Assembly: GCA_934271655.1 (NCBI GenBank)
Contig: CAKQRW010000001.1
Span: 115,777-179,776, forward strand
Reading direction: 5' to 3'
Length of the DNA stretch: 64,000 nt
DNA from: an uncultured Bacteroidaceae bacterium
GTDB taxonomy: Bacteria > Bacteroidota > Bacteroidia > Bacteroidales > Bacteroidaceae
Shown here: piece by piece, positions 44,381-53,700 of the stretch
Position numbering within the stretch: the stretch's first letter is position 1
How the letters are laid out: every line of letters begins with the position of its first letter
Notes under the pieces: generated by a model
The model's database searches: none
What the model was told of the DNA's origin: nothing
Seen by the model: only the letters and a program-made list of their open reading frames with translations
Made by a program: the position numbers and the translations under genes

Positions 44381-44527
44381 CAAAAAAGGGCTGACATACA
44401 TAGTGTTTCACGCTCATAATATTATCTATAAGGGGGCACGCATGGCCCCAATGTCAAAAAAAGCTAACACATGTTTACAATGCATCGGCCTATGGCCTCA
44501 GGAAGCTCTTCCATCACATGCAATGTG

Positions 44528-44564
44528 AAAAAACGAGAGGGACGACACTCACGTGCCGTCCCTC
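44528..44564 (-). terminator. Terminator of the outer-membrane barrel gene
   Basis: An 8-bp stem gagggacg/cgtccctc (44537-44544 and 44557-44564) is followed on the minus strand by TTTTTT. It is about 45 nt past the stop codon at 44607. Confidence 0.8.
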
Positions 44565-44606
44565 CTTGATGTTTTTTGATATGAAATAGTGTGTGTATGT
44601 TCTTTA

Positions 44607-45140
44607 TCAGAACTTGTAGTAGATACCGAATGAGATGTCGCTATCCATCTTCAAGTTGAATGTGTTGTTCTTCAGGTCGCCCTTCTTAGTGAAGTTGTAG
44701 CTGAGATCACCGAACTTTGCGTCGATGCAAACCTTCTTAGAGAGGTCGTAAGACACGCCTGGCTGGATGAAAATCTTCCATACATTGGCGTTGTCGTCGT
44801 CGCCCTTGAAGTGAACGTTGGCATAAGAGAAGCCACCGTCAAGGAAAGCCTTGAAGTTGCCAGCCTTAACGAACTTGTAGCGTGCGTATGGAGAGATGCC
44901 GAACGAGTTTGTTGTTGCGCCATCCTCACCATGAGCGTATCCAATCTCCAGTACGAAGTCCCAGTTGTCGTCATATGTGTAGCCGATTGTTGGGGCGATA
45001 GTCACCTCATTGGTAGTGTTGTCAAGTCCTTTGTAAGAGTCCTTTGATGTTGAAGCTCCGAGTGAACCACCAATCCAAACCTGTGCATTAGCTGCGAGCG
45101 CAAATACTGCTACTACTGCTGTAAGTAAAAACTTCTTCAT
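44607..45140 (-). CDS. Outer-membrane beta-barrel protein (OmpX/OmpW-type porin family)
   Basis: The 177-residue protein has a signal peptide (MKKFLLTAVVAVFALAANA|Q), then eight alternating amphipathic strands with periodic aromatic residues (IAPTIGYTYDDNWDFVLEIGYAHG, FGISPYARYKFV, WKIFIQPGVSYDL) and the C-terminal ISFGIYYKF ending in Phe, the usual BAM recognition end. Small eight-stranded barrels of this type are abundant in Bacteroidales. Specific function is unknown. It is monocistronic with a good promoter and a clear terminator, which suggests high expression. Confidence 0.88.
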   Translation of the reverse strand: MKKFLLTAVVAVFALAANAQVWIGGSLGASTSKDSYKGLDNTTNEVTIAPTIGYTYDDNWDFVLEIGYAHGEDGATTNSFGISPYARYKFVKAGNFKAFLDGGFSYANVHFKGDDDNANVWKIFIQPGVSYDLSKKVCIDAKFGDLSYNFTKKGDLKNNTFNLKMDSDISFGIYYKF

Positions 45141-45241
45141 AATACTGTTCTTAAAATAGTTAATTCGTCCTACTCTGTTTATTAGAATTCTTCATCCGAG
45201 CCAAGGTTTTTCGGAATCCCCCTCTTTTCGGAAATGCGGTG

Positions 45242-45273
45242 CAAAGGTATATCTTTTTATAACAACAGCCAAA
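45242..45273 (-). promoter_or_regulatory. Promoter of the outer-membrane barrel gene
   Basis: The minus strand has TACCTTTG (45242-45249) and TTTG (45270-45273) spaced by 20 nt. The leader of about 95 nt contains ttttcggaa twice (about 45209 and 45227). Confidence 0.75.
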
Positions 45274-45415
45274 TAATTCTTATGCGCTGTTTACCAAAAG
45301 AACAATTATGGATAAATTAAGAACAAGCCAAAGACTTTTTTAAACACTTTTAACGCATTAAGTCTTGTCACATTTTCTTCCGCTCCATGACAGGCTTGAG
45401 TGATTTCCATCTCGG

Positions 45416-46129
45416 CTACAATGCAGCCAGTCCCTTGAAAAGAAGGTTCGAATCGAAAGTGACGGGGCACGGCAAATCGGCAGGAAGGTCAAAATGGTTG
45501 CCTCCGGTGATGAACACATGCAAGTCGGGATACTGTCGGCCAAGCCTTCTTATATATCCTTCTATCTCAAAAAGAGATCCGTTGGCGGCTGCCGAAAGCA
45601 TGCATGAAGGTGTGTCGTCGCCCATGAGACGGCAATGAGGCTGGGCCTGCAAGAGGGGCAGCTGCGCTGTGTGCTCGTGCATGGCGTTGAGCCGCAGCTG
45701 TACGCCCGGCGATATGGCGCCTCCCAGAAGCACTCCGTCAGAGGATATGAGGTCATAGGTGATGCATGTACCTGCATCTATGACGAGGAGCGTGCTGTTG
45801 GGGTCTTGCGCCACAGCTCCCATATCAGCGGCATAGCGGTCTACGCCATAAGTTGAGGGAATGTTTGTGAGGGGCTTCACAGCACACGGGTAGCCCACTG
45901 TGAGCCAGAGGAATGGAATGTCCATAGTGTCGAGGCAGGCAAGCAGCTCCTTGTCCCTGCCTGCCACCGTGGAGAGGTGGATGGCATCAACGGGGAAGAG
46001 TGCGGTGAGCCGATGGAGCGTGCCTGTCCATGAATCATGCAGACGCTCGAAGTGGAGAAGTTCCAGCGTTCGAGCGTCTGCTATGGCTAATTTTGTTGAC
46101 GTGTTGCCTATGTCAATAAGTAGTTTCAT
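45416..46129 (-). CDS. coaX: Type III pantothenate kinase
   Basis: The 237-residue ASKHA-fold kinase phosphorylates pantothenate in coenzyme A synthesis. LLIDIGNTSTKLAI (residues 3-16) is the phosphate-1 motif with its Asp, and VDRYAADMGAV plus VIDAGTCITYDLIS carry the substrate and metal residues. GGAISPGVQLRLNAMHEHTAQLP and VFITGGNHF complete the CoaX set. It follows ispG by 12 nt, so it is the last gene of the rpoN-to-coaX run. Confidence 0.95.
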   Translation of the reverse strand: MKLLIDIGNTSTKLAIADARTLELLHFERLHDSWTGTLHRLTALFPVDAIHLSTVAGRDKELLACLDTMDIPFLWLTVGYPCAVKPLTNIPSTYGVDRYAADMGAVAQDPNSTLLVIDAGTCITYDLISSDGVLLGGAISPGVQLRLNAMHEHTAQLPLLQAQPHCRLMGDDTPSCMLSAAANGSLFEIEGYIRRLGRQYPDLHVFITGGNHFDLPADLPCPVTFDSNLLFKGLAAL

Positions 46130-46141
46130 TTATCTGCAGTT

Positions 46142-47572
46142 TCATTTATCAAGATCCTTTTCTATGAAATCGATCAGACGCTGCACGGCATCAGCCTCGG
46201 GTATGTTCTTCTCGATGCAGGTCTTGCTCTTGTAGAGCGAGACCTTTCCGATGCCAGCTCCCACGTAGCCATAGTCAGCGTCGGCCATCTCTCCCGGACC
46301 GTTGACGATGCATCCCATGATGCCGATGCGCAGGGTATTGAAGCGCGGGTCGGCAGCCGCGCGCTCGCTCACGGCCTTGCGAATGCGCGCTATGGTGTCT
46401 TCAAGATTGTAAAGTGTGCGTCCGCATCCTGGGCAACTGATATACTCCGTTTTTGTGAATTTCACCCGGGCGGCCTGCAATATGCCGTCAGCCAACTCTT
46501 TGAGCCGTTCCTCAGAGAAGCCCTCATTGCGTATGACAAGCTGGTGCGCGAGGCCGTCAATGAAAATAGCACCTGTTGCCATGGCAGCCTTGAGCTGAAG
46601 GGTGTCCCAGTCTGTCTCATGTAAGCAGACGGTGACGGTGTCATCTGATATTGCCTTCGTGGCCTTCTCACGGATGATGGCACATTCCCCAATGGAGTTG
46701 ACTAACAGGCGCGCCACTGGTATCTCCCTCTCTGGAGCTTCAGAGAGCGATACACGCACAGTGTCGCCTATGCCCTCACATAGCAGGGCTCCTATGCCGA
46801 CGGCGCTCTTGATGCGCCCGTCCTCGCCTTCTCCTGCCTCGGTAACTCCGAGATGAAGCGGGAATGCCATGCCCTCCTTCTGCATCTGGGCGACAAGGAG
46901 ACGCACGGTGCGTACCATCACTACCGTATTGCTGGCCTTGATGGAGATGACCACATCGGCAAACTTCTCTTTCACGCAGATGCGGAGAAACTCCATGCAC
47001 GACTCTACCATGCCCTCTGGCGTGTCGCCATAGCGCGACATGATGCGGTCGCTGAGCGAACCATGGTTCACGCCTATGCGTATGGCGGTATGATGTTCCT
47101 TGCATATATTGAGGAACGGGATGAAGCGTTCCTCTATTTTCTTTATCTCACCTGCGTATTCCTCGTCGGTATAAGTGAGTTTCTTGAACGTGCGGGCGGG
47201 ATCGACATAGTTGCCAGGATTTATTCTCACCTTCTCGCAGATAGCGGCAGCGGTGTCGGCCACCGCAGCATTGAAATGCACGTCGGCCACAAGAGGCACA
47301 CCGCATCCCTTGGCGCGCAAGGCGTCACGGATGTTGCGCATGTTGGCAGCCTCGCGCTGACCCTGCGTGGTGAACCTCACTATCTCGCCGCCAGCCTCGG
47401 CTATACGCATGGCTTGCGCCACAGAGCCCTCGGTGTCCATAGTGGAGGTGTTGGCCATGGACTGCACACGTATGGGATAGTCGCTACCCATCATCACGCC
47501 GCCAACATTGACCGCGGTGGTTTTTCTTCTCTGATAACTCATAAGCGGGTATTCATTGCTATTATAACCCAA
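46142..47572 (-). CDS. ispG: 4-hydroxy-3-methylbut-2-enyl-diphosphate synthase IspG/GcpE
   Basis: This MEP-pathway enzyme has a TIM-barrel domain (VQSMANTSTMDTEG, VPLVADVHFNAAVA, VRINPGNY, IRIGVNHGSLSDR) and a C-terminal 4Fe-4S domain with YISCPGCGRTLYN and GIMGCIVNGPGEMADADYGYVG supplying the three cysteines. At 476 residues it is longer than the E. coli-type form but seems shorter than the large form with a full middle domain that I would expect in Bacteroidetes: about 90 residues of an insert lie between the two domains. An alternative start, MSYQRRK, is ten codons in. It works in the same pathway as dxs at 6.4 kb. Confidence 0.94.
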   Translation of the reverse strand: MGYNSNEYPLMSYQRRKTTAVNVGGVMMGSDYPIRVQSMANTSTMDTEGSVAQAMRIAEAGGEIVRFTTQGQREAANMRNIRDALRAKGCGVPLVADVHFNAAVADTAAAICEKVRINPGNYVDPARTFKKLTYTDEEYAGEIKKIEERFIPFLNICKEHHTAIRIGVNHGSLSDRIMSRYGDTPEGMVESCMEFLRICVKEKFADVVISIKASNTVVMVRTVRLLVAQMQKEGMAFPLHLGVTEAGEGEDGRIKSAVGIGALLCEGIGDTVRVSLSEAPEREIPVARLLVNSIGECAIIREKATKAISDDTVTVCLHETDWDTLQLKAAMATGAIFIDGLAHQLVIRNEGFSEERLKELADGILQAARVKFTKTEYISCPGCGRTLYNLEDTIARIRKAVSERAAADPRFNTLRIGIMGCIVNGPGEMADADYGYVGAGIGKVSLYKSKTCIEKNIPEADAVQRLIDFIEKDLDK

Positions 47573-47725
47573 ACAGGCCTTGTCTGAGAATTTCTTATGA
47601 CCTCATATCCTATGGATACAGGGGATACAAAATTTGCATTCTCATTTCATTCCTGTATGAGCACACGCAAGTGTTCAAAACTATTTTATATATAAGTGGA
47701 GCGCATTTATTATATAGAAACGCGC

Positions 47726-47733
47726 CAAATATA
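47726..47733 (-). promoter_or_regulatory. Possible promoter -7 box for ispG-coaX
   Basis: The minus strand reads TATATTTG, about 150 nt before the ispG start, in the AT-rich gap after purE. No good -33 element is seen. Confidence 0.4.
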
Positions 47734-47799
47734 AATTAATCATGAGCACCTGCTTACTAAATGTATGTTTTGGACGGTGGTCTTAAGCAACTCCGCCCA

Positions 47800-48309
47800 T
47801 TAGTTGCACTTGAAAGCGAACTTAACCTCCTTCAAGTCCTCGTTGGCCTTCTCTATCTTCTTGCTAAGCCCATTCTTGTATGCCGCAAATTTCTCTGCAA
47901 GCACATCGTCAGAAAGGGCAAGCATCTGCACGGCAAGGATGCCTGCATTGAGGGCACCATTGATGGCTACTGTAGCCACAGGGATGCCAGGAGGCATCTG
48001 AAGCATAGAGTAGACCGCATCGACTCCATCGAGCGCAGAGCCCTTGACTGGCACTCCGATGACAGGGAGAGTGGTGCTGGCAGCTATCACTCCTGGCAGA
48101 GCTGCGGCCATGCCAGCTCCCGCTATGATGACCTTTATCCCACGGTCTCTCGCACCTTTGGCGAAAGCCTCCACGGCATCGGGTGTGCGGTGGGCTGAGA
48201 GGGCGTTCATTTCGAATGGAATCTCCATCTCATCAAAGAACTTTGCAGCTTTTTCCATGACGGGCAGGTCGGATGTGCTGCCCATGATGATTGATACTAT
48301 TGGTCTCAT
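47800..48309 (-). CDS. purE: 5-(carboxyamino)imidazole ribonucleotide mutase
   Basis: The 169-residue class I PurE starts MRPIVSIIMGSTSDLPVMEKA (GSxSD motif, residues 10-14). It has the catalytic SAHRTPD (38-44; H40), IIAGAGMAAALPGVIAA and GVPVKGSALDGVDAVYSMLQMPPGIPVATVAI. It moves the carboxylate of N5-CAIR in purine synthesis; purD is at 26 kb. The start at 48309 was chosen because the MRPIVSIIMGS start is universal in the family, although the frame stays open further upstream. Confidence 0.96.
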   Translation of the reverse strand: MRPIVSIIMGSTSDLPVMEKAAKFFDEMEIPFEMNALSAHRTPDAVEAFAKGARDRGIKVIIAGAGMAAALPGVIAASTTLPVIGVPVKGSALDGVDAVYSMLQMPPGIPVATVAINGALNAGILAVQMLALSDDVLAEKFAAYKNGLSKKIEKANEDLKEVKFAFKCN

Positions 48310-48407
48310 GTCTTTATTGATTTTTATGTATTTACGATAATCTGCATTGGAGCTGCATGGCTGCCGCCTTTGGAGCCACATGCCACGATGCACTTTCAAG
48401 AAGTTTC

Positions 48408-49031
48408 TCACATCCAGCTGACAAGAATGAATGTCATGGCGCAAGCATAACCCACCGCAAAGCCTGCAAGCACCTGCGCCAGACTGTGCTGGCGCAACAG
48501 CATGCGACTTGTGCCAAGCACGCCCGACAGAAGTATGAGAAAGCTTATGGGCACAACAGGATTGTACATAAAAAGGATGCTGAAGGCGTTGAGCGCTCCG
48601 ACAAGTCCTCCCATGCCTACCATATGCGTGCTTATTTTCCACCATGCGTTGACAGTCACACAGACTATCTGCGATATGAGCGCGGCCATTACCACGCCAC
48701 GGAAGAACATGGCGGTGTTTATCTTTGTCATCAGCACAAGGCAGGCACCGTAGCTGAGCAGGGTCACCACGTAGGGCATGTGACGGTGCTCACGGTGGCT
48801 CAGTTCCAGATGAGTCCACTTCTTGAAGATGCGCACCACTGAGATGCCCATGACCGGTATGCCTATGGTGAACAGGTAGACGATGCTCAAGATGAATATC
48901 TTGTAGCCCCACGGCAATAGCCTGAGATACGTGAAGACGAATAGTCCCAGTATAACCCACAACGGGGCATAGAGCGGCATGAAGACCGCTGACAGAATCT
49001 TCGCTATGCGTATGAGTTGCTTGTTGTTCAT
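48408..49031 (-). CDS. PAP2-superfamily-related membrane protein
   Basis: The 207-residue protein starts MNNKQLIRIAKILSAVFMPLYAPLWVIL and has six hydrophobic segments. Near the end, STHMVGMGGLVGAL and SRMLLRQHSLAQVLAGFAVG correspond to the PAP2 motifs C2 (xSGH) and C3 (SRxxxxxHxxxD). The C3 aspartate is Gln here and C2 lacks the SG pair, so catalysis is uncertain. It might handle lipid pyrophosphates such as undecaprenyl carriers. It lies between rpoN and purE, a conserved Bacteroidales order. The start at 49031 avoids overlap with the rpoN stop. Confidence 0.75.
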   Translation of the reverse strand: MNNKQLIRIAKILSAVFMPLYAPLWVILGLFVFTYLRLLPWGYKIFILSIVYLFTIGIPVMGISVVRIFKKWTHLELSHREHRHMPYVVTLLSYGACLVLMTKINTAMFFRGVVMAALISQIVCVTVNAWWKISTHMVGMGGLVGALNAFSILFMYNPVVPISFLILLSGVLGTSRMLLRQHSLAQVLAGFAVGYACAMTFILVSWM

Positions 49032-49084
49032 ATATAATCCTTTTCTTTCTGCGCCCGTTTCTTTATGCGTCCGAATCAGGTCTG

Positions 49085-50614
49085 TCACGCTTTGCGCTTG
49101 GTGACAGGCGGTATGCCCATCTCGTTGCGATATTTGCTCACTGTGCGCCGTGCCAGGTCGATGTGCCGCTTCTTGAGAGCCTCAACAAGGTCGGAGTCTG
49201 TGAGAGGGCTGTGCTTGTCCTCGCTGTCCACTATCTCCTGCAGAGCCGTCTTCACGAGGTCGCCATCAATGTCATCGCCAGCATTGTTCTTTCTCGTCAA
49301 CTTGAAGAAGTCCTCAAGCGGATATATGCGCCCGTCGACGAGCGCGCATTTTGACTTGCACACACGAGACACAGTAGACACATCATAGCCTGACTCCTGC
49401 GCCACATCCTCAAGCACAAGGCGCACCTTGTCTTCCTTGTCCTTTGAAAGGATGAAGGCGCGCTGCAGCTTTATTATGGCTTTCATAATGTCATACATAG
49501 TGCGGCGGCGCTGCTTTACTGACTCAATGAACATGCTTGCTGCGTCTATCTTCTGGCGCACGAACATCATTCCCTCTTTCTCTCCGCGGCTCATCTTGCC
49601 CGGATTTTTCTGGTATGCCTTGAGCTGGTTGACATAGTCCTGGCTGACATGCAGTCGCGGCACCTCACCGCCATTTAGGCTCATCTGTATGTTGCCGTCA
49701 AGGTCTGTCTCTATTATGAAGTCGGGTATCTGTGTCTCCACTCTGCCCGACGCAGCTTCTCCCAGGGCGATGCCAGGGTTGACATTCAGCTTGCGTATGA
49801 CAGCATAGACAGCGTCCAGCTGCGCTGCGGACAGCCCCATCTCTCTTTGCAGCCTCTCCTTGTTTCCATTGATGAACAGGTCATAATGGCTGGATATGAC
49901 TTTGCGGCCAAGTTCCAGCGCCCGGCGCTTCACCTCTGGCACAGGACTTTCACCACTATTGAGCAGGCGGTCTATCTGCAGGAGGATGCACTCCTGGGTG
50001 GAGCGCGCTCCTATGCCCGCGGGATCAAAGCTCTGGAGTATCTTGAGCACACGCTCCACATCTGCCTCTGTCACATATATGTACAATTTGAAAGCCAGCT
50101 CATCGACAATGGCCGAGAGTGTGTTGTCTATGTATCCGCGATTGTCGAGCGAGCCGATGAGATACTGAAGGATCTTCTCGTCGTCGGGACTGAGGTCATA
50201 GTTGACCATCTGTGACTCCAGATACTCGATAAACGAGCCGCTGTCGCCCACAGGCCGCGGTTCGTCCTGTGTGTCTACATTGCTCGACACATTGACAGGC
50301 ATGTCGTCGTCCACATAGTCGGCCACGGCCTCAAGGGCCTCACCCGCATCAAAGTCCTGTCCGCCTTCATCCGCGGAACTGTCAGGGCTGTCTGTGTAGT
50401 CGTCCTGAGAACCTCCGTCTGTCTGGACTTCTGCATCCACGCTGCCAGAAGAGGCGCTCTCAAGCGCAGGATTCTCTATCATCTCCTTCTTCACCTGCTG
50501 CTCAAATTCGGCAATAGGCATCTCCAGCAGCTTCACCACCTGAAGCTGTTGCTGGGAGAGACGCAGCTGCTGTTCCATCTTCTGCGTCTGGGTTTGTGTC
50601 AAGACTTGTGCCAT
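49085..50614 (-). CDS. rpoN: RNA polymerase sigma-54 factor
   Basis: The 509-residue factor starts with the Gln/Leu-rich activator-interacting region (QKMEQQLRLSQQQLQVVKLLEMPIAEFEQQV). An acidic region II (residues 50-120, rich in D/E) and the core-binding domain follow. The C-terminus has a helix-turn-helix (TVSRVCKSK) and the RpoN box ARRTVSKYRNE (about residues 488-498), which contacts the -24 promoter element. No bacterial enhancer-binding protein is encoded in the window. It is the first gene of a run leading to PAP2, purE, ispG and coaX and has a strong promoter. Confidence 0.96.
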   Translation of the reverse strand: MAQVLTQTQTQKMEQQLRLSQQQLQVVKLLEMPIAEFEQQVKKEMIENPALESASSGSVDAEVQTDGGSQDDYTDSPDSSADEGGQDFDAGEALEAVADYVDDDMPVNVSSNVDTQDEPRPVGDSGSFIEYLESQMVNYDLSPDDEKILQYLIGSLDNRGYIDNTLSAIVDELAFKLYIYVTEADVERVLKILQSFDPAGIGARSTQECILLQIDRLLNSGESPVPEVKRRALELGRKVISSHYDLFINGNKERLQREMGLSAAQLDAVYAVIRKLNVNPGIALGEAASGRVETQIPDFIIETDLDGNIQMSLNGGEVPRLHVSQDYVNQLKAYQKNPGKMSRGEKEGMMFVRQKIDAASMFIESVKQRRRTMYDIMKAIIKLQRAFILSKDKEDKVRLVLEDVAQESGYDVSTVSRVCKSKCALVDGRIYPLEDFFKLTRKNNAGDDIDGDLVKTALQEIVDSEDKHSPLTDSDLVEALKKRHIDLARRTVSKYRNEMGIPPVTKRKA

Positions 50615-50636
50615 AACATGTGCAGTTTTTACAATG

Positions 50637-50667
50637 CAAAGTTAGCAGAAATAAAAGGTCGGGCAAA
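50637..50667 (-). promoter_or_regulatory. Promoter of rpoN
   Basis: The minus strand has TAACTTTG (50637-50644) and TTTG (50664-50667) with 19-nt spacing. It is divergent from the dnaE promoter. Confidence 0.75.
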
Positions 50668-50761
50668 GAAAATCTTTTCTTTTTTCACGCTAAAGGCCGC
50701 TAACTATATTAAAGATGGTGAAAACACCATGGAATGGCGAGCGGATATGGAATATTATTAT

Positions 50762-50769
50762 TATATTTG
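50762..50769 (+). promoter_or_regulatory. Promoter -7 box of dnaE, fixing the start codon
   Basis: TATATTTG matches TAnnTTTG 27 nt before the ATG at 50796. An upstream in-frame ATG at 50715 would lie outside the transcript, so 50796 is the preferred start. Confidence 0.6.
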
Positions 50770-50795
50770 CACATAAAACGAACGGATTAACACTT

Positions 50796-53700
50796 ATGGA
50801 AGATTTCGTACATCTGCACGTACACACTCAATACAGCATACTTGACGGTCAGGCCGCCATACCGAAACTTGTCGACAAGGCGATAAAGAACGGGATGAAA
50901 GGCATGGCCATCACTGACCACGGCAACATGTTCGGGATAAAAGAATTCTTCAACTACTGCAACAAGGTGAACAGCGGCAAGCCGGCTGAAGAGCAGTTCA
51001 AGCCTATTTTCGGATGCGAGGTCTACTGCGCGCGCCGCGACCTGCACCTACAAGATAGAAAAAACCCCATCGACAAGAGCGGATGGCATCTCATCCTGCT
51101 GGCCAAGAACGAGGTGGGCTACCACAATCTGGTGAAGATAGTGAGCGAGGCATGGGTGGACGGATACTACTATAGGCCACGTACCGACCACAAGTCAATA
51201 GAGAAGCACCATGAGGGCATCATAGCCTCATCTGCATGTCTGGCAGGGGAGATTCCGCGATACATAGCCAATGGAGAGACAGACAAGGCGGAGGAATCCA
51301 TCGAGTGGTTCAAGTCTGTCTTTGGCGATGACTTCTACATTGAGCTGATGCGCCATGAGGTGAAGAACCCCACACAGAGAGCCAACAGGGAAACTTTTCT
51401 GGAGCAGAAAGCCATAGAGCCAACTCTCATCGACCTGGCACATAAGCATGGTGTGAAACTCATCTGCACCAACGACTCCCACTTTGTGGACGAGGAGAAC
51501 GCAGAGGCGCACGACCGTCTGCTCTGCCTCTCCACGGGAAAAGACCTTGACGACCCCAAGCGCATGCTCTACAGCAAGCAGGAGTGGTTCAAGACAAGAG
51601 AGGAGATGAACGATGTCTTTGCCGACATTCCTGAGGCGCTGGCCAACACAGTGGAGATACTCGACAAGGTGGAGACCTACAGCATAGACCATGCGCCTAT
51701 CATGCCATTCTTCGCCATTCCAGAAGATTTCGGAACTGAGGCTGAGTGGAGAGAGAAGTTCACGGACGAGGACATCTTCAACGAGTTCACAAGAGACGAG
51801 AACGGCAATGTGGTCATGACGCAGGAGGAGGCCGAGAAGAAAATCAAAAAGCTTGGCGGCATAGACAAGCTGTACAGGATAAAGTTTGAGGCCGACTATC
51901 TGAAGAAGATAACATACGACGGGGCCAAGGAGCGGTATGGTGACCCTATTCCCGATGACGTGAAGAAACTGCTCGACTTCGAGTTGCACATCATGAAGAC
52001 GATGGGCTTCCCTGGATACTTCCTCATTGTGCAGGACTTCATCAACTCCGCCCGCAAGGAACTGGGCGTGTGGGTAGGGCCAGGACGTGGCTCGGCCGCA
52101 GGCAGCGCTGTAGCCTATTGCCTTGGCATCACCAAGATTGACCCTATCAAATATGACCTGCTGTTTGAACGTTTCCTCAACCCAGACCGTATCTCGCTCC
52201 CCGATATAGACACCGACTTCGACGATGACGGACGAGGCAAGGTGCTGCAATGGGTGACAGAGAAATACGGGGCAGAGAAGGTGGCACACATCATCACCTA
52301 TGGCACTATGGCCACAAAACTTGCTATCAAGGACGTGGCTCGAGTACAGAAGGTGCCACTGAGCGTGGTGAACGCACTATGCAAAGCCATTCCCGACAAG
52401 CTGCCCAACGGCAAGAAGATGAACTTGCCCAACGCCATAGAGTGCATACCAGAGCTCAAGGAGGCGGCCACATCGCCAGACCCATTGCTGAGGGACACGA
52501 TGAGGTTCGCACAGATGCTGGAGAACAACGTGAGAAACACCGGCGTGCACGCCTGCGGCACCATCATATGCCGCGACGCCATTGATGACTGGGTGCCTGT
52601 GAGCACCGCCGAGGACAAGGAGACGGGGGAGAAACTGCGTTGCACACAGTATGACGGCCACGTGATTGAGGAGACTGGACTCATCAAGATGGACTTTCTG
52701 GGACTGAAGACACTCTCCCAGCTTAAGGAGGCTGTGGCAAACATCAAGGAGAGTCTCGGCATTGACATCGACATTGACAACATAAGCATAGAGGACCCTG
52801 CCACATACCAGCTCTACTGTGACGGCCGCACCATAGGCACCTTCCAGTTTGAGTCGGCGGGAATGCAGAAGTATCTCAGGGAACTCCAGCCCACCGTGTT
52901 TGAGGACCTCATAGCTATGAACGCCCTCTACCGTCCAGGTCCAATGGACTACATACCTGACTTCATCGACAGAAAACAGGGACGCAAGCCTATAGAGTAC
53001 GACATCCCCTGCATGGAGAAGTATCTCAAGGACACATACGGAATCACGGTCTACCAGGAGCAGGTGATGCTCCTCTCTCGCCAGCTGGCCGACTTCACGC
53101 GCGGTGAGAGCGACGCCCTGCGAAAGGCTATGGGTAAGAAGAAGAAAGCCATCGTTGACCAGATGAAGCCTAAGTTCATCAATGGCGGAGTGAAGAACGG
53201 GCACGACCCTAAGGTGCTTGATAAGATATGGAGCGACTGGGAGAAGTTTGCCTCATACGCTTTCAACAAGTCGCACGCCACATGCTACTCCTGGGTGGCA
53301 TACCAGACTGCCTACCTGAAAGCCAACTTCCCGGCGCAGTTCATGGCAGCGGTGATGAGCCGTTCACTCGACAACATCACCGACATACGCAAACTGATGG
53401 ACGAGTGCAAGCAGATGGGCGTGAGGACTCTCGGACCGTCTGTGAACGAGTCAAGGCACAAGTTTGCCGTCAACCCACACGGAGAGATACGCTTCGGCAT
53501 GGCGGCCGTGAAAGGCGTGGGCGAGGCGGCCGTGCAGGCTATCGTGGACGAGCGCGAGAAGAACGGCCCGTACACCAGCGTGTTTGATTTCTTCGAGCGG
53601 ATAAACTTCTCGGCATGCAACAGGAAGGCCATAGAGAACCTCGTCATAGCAGGAGCTTTCGATGAGTTCAAAGAAGTGAGGCGAGAGACATTCTTCGAAC

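Noticed and set aside
50715..50795. Upstream start of dnaE at 50715
   Set aside because: It lies before the -7 box at 50762, and its 27 extra residues do not match the PHP-domain start.
51228..52289. 353-codon open frame opposite dnaE
   Set aside because: It is antisense to the conserved polymerase core and has no domain, promoter or sensible start.
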